Source: Sepioteuthis lessoniana
Taxonomy: Eukaryota; Mollusca; Cephalopoda; Myopsida; Loliginidae
Assembly: GCA_963585895.1 (NCBI GenBank)
Contig: CAUZXS010000126.1
Span: 1 to 64,000 of the forward strand
Direction of reading: 5' to 3'
DNA: 64,000 nt
In this document: one piece after another, positions 62,450 to 64,000 of the stretch
Layout: every line of letters begins with the position of its first letter
How positions within the stretch are numbered: the first letter of the stretch is position 1
Notes under the pieces: model-generated
What the model was told of the DNA's origin: nothing
The model's input: the letters and a program-made list of their open reading frames with translations, nothing else
Database searches by the model: none
Position numbers and translations under genes: made by a program

Positions 62450-62612
62450 AACAATATGTTCTCTTTTGCACTAAAACCCTTGTGACAATTATAAAATCTC
62501 TTATCATCCTAGATATTGATGAAATAATACCATTTCTGGTCTTCAGGAAGGATAGCTTTCGCATTAAATAACCCAAGAAGGTGGATTGGCCATTAAACAA
62601 ATAAACCAAACT
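62450..62612 (+). mobile_element. SINE-B, 3' part
   Basis: Starts inside the body (ttgcactaaaacccttgtga) and ends with the tail gcattaaataacccaagaag, then gtggattggccattaaac. Tandem to the previous copy. Confidence 0.75.
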
Positions 62613-62747
62613 AAACCAATCTGTTTCTTAAAACGCAGCCTCGAAATCAAAATTTTTAGGCTTACTCGACCTTGCCAAATCGTTGAATTACTTTTACGTA
62701 TCTGGCTACAGTTATTTGATCAACTACACCGTCATCTTTCGCTCAAC

Positions 62748-64000
62748 AAATCACACACAAACTGAAACAACGCACCACGTGTCAGAGCACCATCTATCAC
62801 GATACTACTAACCATAGTGAAGTGACGTTATGGCACAGTTTGAACCCCTAGTGCATATGTCCATGAATGAGATTACATTGCACGTCCAAGTGTGGAGCCT
62901 TCAAATCACACTCGAACTGAACCAATGCACAACGTGTCATAGCACCATCTATCACGATACTACCATCCATAGTGACGTGACGTTATGGCACAGTTCGAAC
63001 TCCAATGACCTATGTCTATTAATTAGACAACATTGTACATCTAAGTGTGGAGCTTTCAAATCACACACGAACTGAAACAACGCACCAGGTGTCAGAGCAC
63101 CATCTATCACGATACTACCAACCATAGTGAAGTGACGTTATGGCACAGTTTGAACCCCTAGTGCATATGTCCATGAATGAGATTACATTGCACGTCCAAG
63201 TGTGGAGCCTTCAAATCACACTCGAACTGAACCAATGCACAACGTGTCATAGCACCATCTCTCACAATACTACCAACCCTAGTGGTGTGACGTTATATGC
63301 ACAGTTTGAACCCCTAGTGCATATGTCCATGAATGAGATTACATTGCACGTTCAAGTGTGGAGCTTTCAAATCACACACGAACTGAAAAAACGCACCAGG
63401 TGTCAGAGCACCATCTATCACGATACTACCAACCATAGTGAAGTGACGTTATGGCACAGTTTGAACCCCTAGTGCATATGTCCATGAATGAGATTATATT
63501 GCACGTCCATGTGTGGAGCCTTCAAATCACACTCGAACTGAACCAATGCACAACGTGTCATAGCATCATCTATCACGATACTACCAACCATAGTGACGTG
63601 ACGTTATGGCACAGTTCGAACTCCTAGGACATATGTCTATGAATTAGACTACATTGTACATCTAAGTGTGGAGCTTTCAAATCACACACGAACTGAAACA
63701 ACGCACCAGGTGTCAGAGCACCATCTATCACGATACTACCAACCACAGTGACGTGATGTTATGGCCAAGTTAAAACTCGTAAAACATAAATTCTCGAATA
63801 AGACAACATTTTACTTTCATATACGTGGTTTTCAAATCAGACACGGACCAAAGTAATGCACAAAGTGTCAGAGCACCATCTATCGCGACACTAACAGCCT
63901 CAAGGACGTGACGTTATGATCCAGTTCAAACTCGTGAAGTACAAATACTAGAATTCGACAACGTCGCCCTTTTATTTGTGTAGTTTTCAAATCACTCACG
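62748..64000. repeat. 155-bp satellite with alternating A/B monomers
   Basis: Monomers start at 62760, 62915, 63070, 63225, 63381, 63536, 63691 and about 63846 (155 bp each, one 156). Type A begins aactgaaacaacgcacc and type B aactgaaccaatgcac; they alternate strictly, giving a 310-bp higher-order unit. The last monomers are more diverged. The array continues past the window edge. Non-coding: 155 is not a multiple of three and the short frames crossing it are accidental. Confidence 0.96.

Noticed and set aside
62830-63472. Open frames in the 155-bp satellite
   Set aside because: The period is not a multiple of three, so each frame drifts; they are accidental.
62748-64000. Satellite as a hammerhead retrozyme
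   Set aside because: The monomer length would suit one, but neither strand has a CUGANGA strand paired with GAAA in the correct arrangement.
1-64000. CRISPR array, operons or phage genes
   Set aside because: Tandem repeats here lack regular unique spacers, no cas-like or bacterial genes occur, and the repeat content is eukaryotic.

Overview
This is 64 kb of AT-rich, gene-poor animal DNA built almost entirely from interspersed and tandem repeats. I found no convincing host gene, no true tRNA or rRNA gene, and nothing prokaryotic (no operons, CRISPR or insertion sequences). Several families of tRNA-headed SINEs, a LINE ending in a (TGA)n tail, mariner/Tc1-type elements and very abundant (TA)n, (CA)n, (GATA)n and (CTT)n microsatellites suggest an invertebrate. 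A cephalopod mollusc such as an octopus is my best guess, from family resemblance only. Family names used here (SINE-A to D, SINE-G, R, E, K, LINE-alpha, LINE-beta) are local labels.

Layout. 0-7 kb: SINE-A copies, a family R unit, and a decayed DD37D mariner-like (maT-type) element with both inverted termini. 7-18 kb: SINEs, family R units in both orientations, a GC-richer non-repeat stretch near 14.0-14.4 kb and a (CTT)n block at 15.6 kb. 18-24 kb: LINE-alpha 3' ends, one folded back on itself, a palindromic 59-bp array at 20.8 kb and a 150-bp tandem repeat. 24-34 kb: a 157-bp Tc1-type MITE, a GAAA-rich 111-bp minisatellite, a 212-bp tandem duplication, an 850-bp inverted-repeat element and SINE-D with a hammerhead motif. 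34-45 kb: LINE fragments, GAA/CAA repeats, nested SINEs, E elements, a second SINE-D hammerhead and a DD34D mariner. 45-54 kb: a 1.1-kb ATCT tract, LINE-beta ends, a 38-bp minisatellite, SINE-G with the best hammerhead, and a duplicated segment carrying a SINE. 54-64 kb: two tandem LTR-like units, one with heat-shock-element-like pentamers before a TATA box; a foldback K element; a second maT copy; a second copy of a short conserved reading frame; and a 155-bp satellite with an alternating A/B (310 bp) register running off the end.

The observation I rate highest is that two unrelated tRNA-headed SINE families (D and G) each carry a type I hammerhead ribozyme motif just downstream of the tRNA-like head. 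Three copies keep the full catalytic core (33,996-34,050 minus; 42,903-42,958 plus; 50,926-50,974 minus) and three others show core-breaking lesions. Next are the heat-shock-like promoter in the LTR-like unit, the palindromic array apparently seeded from a SINE hairpin, and a 3' hairpin tail shared by two different repeat families.

Nothing here works as a pathway. The relationships are those of a transposon community: SINEs presumably depend on LINE machinery (target-site duplications are visible for two SINE-A copies), and the MITE and deleted mariners would need a transposase from elsewhere. Boundaries were read by eye and are usually good to within about 5-20 bases.
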